Assembly: GCF_001625015.1 (NCBI RefSeq)
Contig: NZ_LVWJ02000014.1
Location: forward strand, 2,790,001 to 2,854,000
Source: Lewinella sp. 4G2
Lineage (GTDB): Bacteria; Bacteroidota; Bacteroidia; Chitinophagales; Saprospiraceae
DNA length: 64,000 bases
Direction: 5' to 3'
Made by a program: the position numbers and the translations under genes. Positions 63,312-64,000 of this stretch are shown here, piece after piece. The first letter of the stretch is position 1. Each line of letters opens with the position of its first letter. The notes under the pieces were generated by a model. It was not told where the DNA came from, did not search any database, and saw only the letters and a list, made by a program, of their open reading frames with translations.

Positions 63312-64000
63312 CTAATCTGGCAAGATAAACCTTCCCCTAACCGTGCGCTCAAAAGTGTTGGGCCTTTGACCTAGGGGTATCGAACAGAAAGCTATTTCAG
63401 TGCCGCCCTCTACTCTGCTTACGTAGACGTCCTGAAATTCTCGTGTATTGAAGAAATTGGTCCCTACCACGGTAACGGTAACAAATTTACCACGTGGGTC
63501 GTCACGCAGGAGAAAGTCATCGTCGGTGGTCTGGAAAATCCCATTGGTTGGCTTTCGGGGGAATTCGAATGTCATATAATTTCTATCACAGTTGGCAGTA
63601 ATGACATACAGTTCGCCATTCCTATCGAGAGCCCCAGTTACTGAAGGAGCGTTTCCGTTGCAATCAAAGGGGCTAAAATTGCTTCTTATAGAGTTATTAG
63701 CCAACGTACAGGGCAGCTCGAAGACAGGGGAGATGAGGTTAAAGGCAATTTCTTCGCTGGTGCCATAAAGCTCATCCGTAGCTACGATGATTCGTAGGAA
63801 ATTGTCTCCGTCATCAGGGCCAGTGAAAAGTACACGGTTTTCTCCCGTCGCGGGGAGAATAATTTGTCGGAAGGTGGAGTAAGACTGAGTGGGTTTGCGA
63901 TACTCAACGGTTATAATTTGCACCTCTTCCGACGTGCCAGGATCATACGTGAGTAAGACGCCGTCATCCGTATTTTCAACGGAAGTAATGGTTGGGACGG
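63312..64000 (-). CDS. C-terminal part of an extracellular-type protein (partial)
   Basis: The frame is open to the window edge, so the gene starts beyond base 64000; about 228 residues are visible. The first part reads like a fibronectin-III-type strand set (VPTITSVENTDDGVLLTYDP), followed by a beta-rich segment with Cys (PCTLANNSIRSNFSPFDCNG, ITANCDRNY). It ends RGRFILPD with no T9SS signal. Base composition is AT-richer than most of the window. Family unknown. Confidence 0.65.
   Translation of the reverse strand, partial: VPTITSVENTDDGVLLTYDPGTSEEVQIITVEYRKPTQSYSTFRQIILPATGENRVLFTGPDDGDNFLRIIVATDELYGTSEEIAFNLISPVFELPCTLANNSIRSNFSPFDCNGNAPSVTGALDRNGELYVITANCDRNYMTFEFPRKPTNGIFQTTDDDFLLRDDPRGKFVTVTVVGTNFFNTREFQDVYVSRVEGGTEIAFCSIPLGQRPNTFERTVRGRFILPD

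Overview
The window looks like a chromosomal segment of a free-living Bacteroidota, most likely class Saprospiria (Lewinella-like). This is inferred from several sequence signs: multiple type IX secretion (T9SS) C-terminal sorting domains, a gliding-motility-type C-terminal domain, a SusC/SusD pair, a long NusB, Bacteroidota-style promoter elements (TTTG ... TAnnTTTG), and the gene order of the division/cell-wall cluster. Coding sequence is GC-rich with short intergenic regions. No tRNA, rRNA, CRISPR array, integrase or complete insertion sequence was seen.

Layout. 1-3.6 kb: tail of an unknown gene, a secreted subtilisin-like protease, a ~0.6-kb gene-free stretch with a candidate structured RNA and a cluster of small palindromes, then a dihydroorotase. 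3.9-16.4 kb: envelope proteins (beta-barrels, a T9SS metalloprotease, a lipoprotein, a two-domain OmpA protein) mixed with housekeeping genes (Nfu iron-sulfur carrier, GNAT acetyltransferase, nitroreductase, Dps, class I glutamine amidotransferase, NusB). 16.5-21.8 kb: a SusC-SusD-lipoprotein uptake operon. 22-29.5 kb: a PolX-like protein with a degenerate polymerase site, a membrane-anchored protein of unknown function, a PQQ/haem dehydrogenase and a T9SS beta-helix protein. 30-36.7 kb: leucyl-tRNA synthetase, a translationally coupled DUF4287-SRPBCC-ArsR operon with a visible promoter/operator, and an ELWxxDGT-repeat T9SS protein.

37-53.5 kb is the dcw cluster, all on the + strand: mraZ-rsmH-ftsL-ftsI-murE-mraY-murD-ftsW-murG-murC-ftsQ-ftsA-ftsZ. 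It makes the lipid-linked peptidoglycan precursor and builds the divisome. It starts behind three GTGG boxes at exact 10-bp spacing (the expected MraZ operator) and ends at a strong terminator. murF and ddl are not in the cluster. 53.6-64 kb: a large gliding-type adhesin-like protein, a photolyase/cryptochrome, a Tat-exported metallo-beta-lactamase-fold hydrolase, a divergent YecM-like/LOG pair, a T9SS protein whose body and tail differ in base composition, and the C-terminal part of another extracellular protein running off the window.

The most unusual signals are non-coding: arrays of 7-bp (once 8-bp) tandem units between genes, one of which cuts off a gene remnant; a 17-bp motif present at about twelve sites inside and outside genes; and the candidate RNA near 1.8-1.97 kb.
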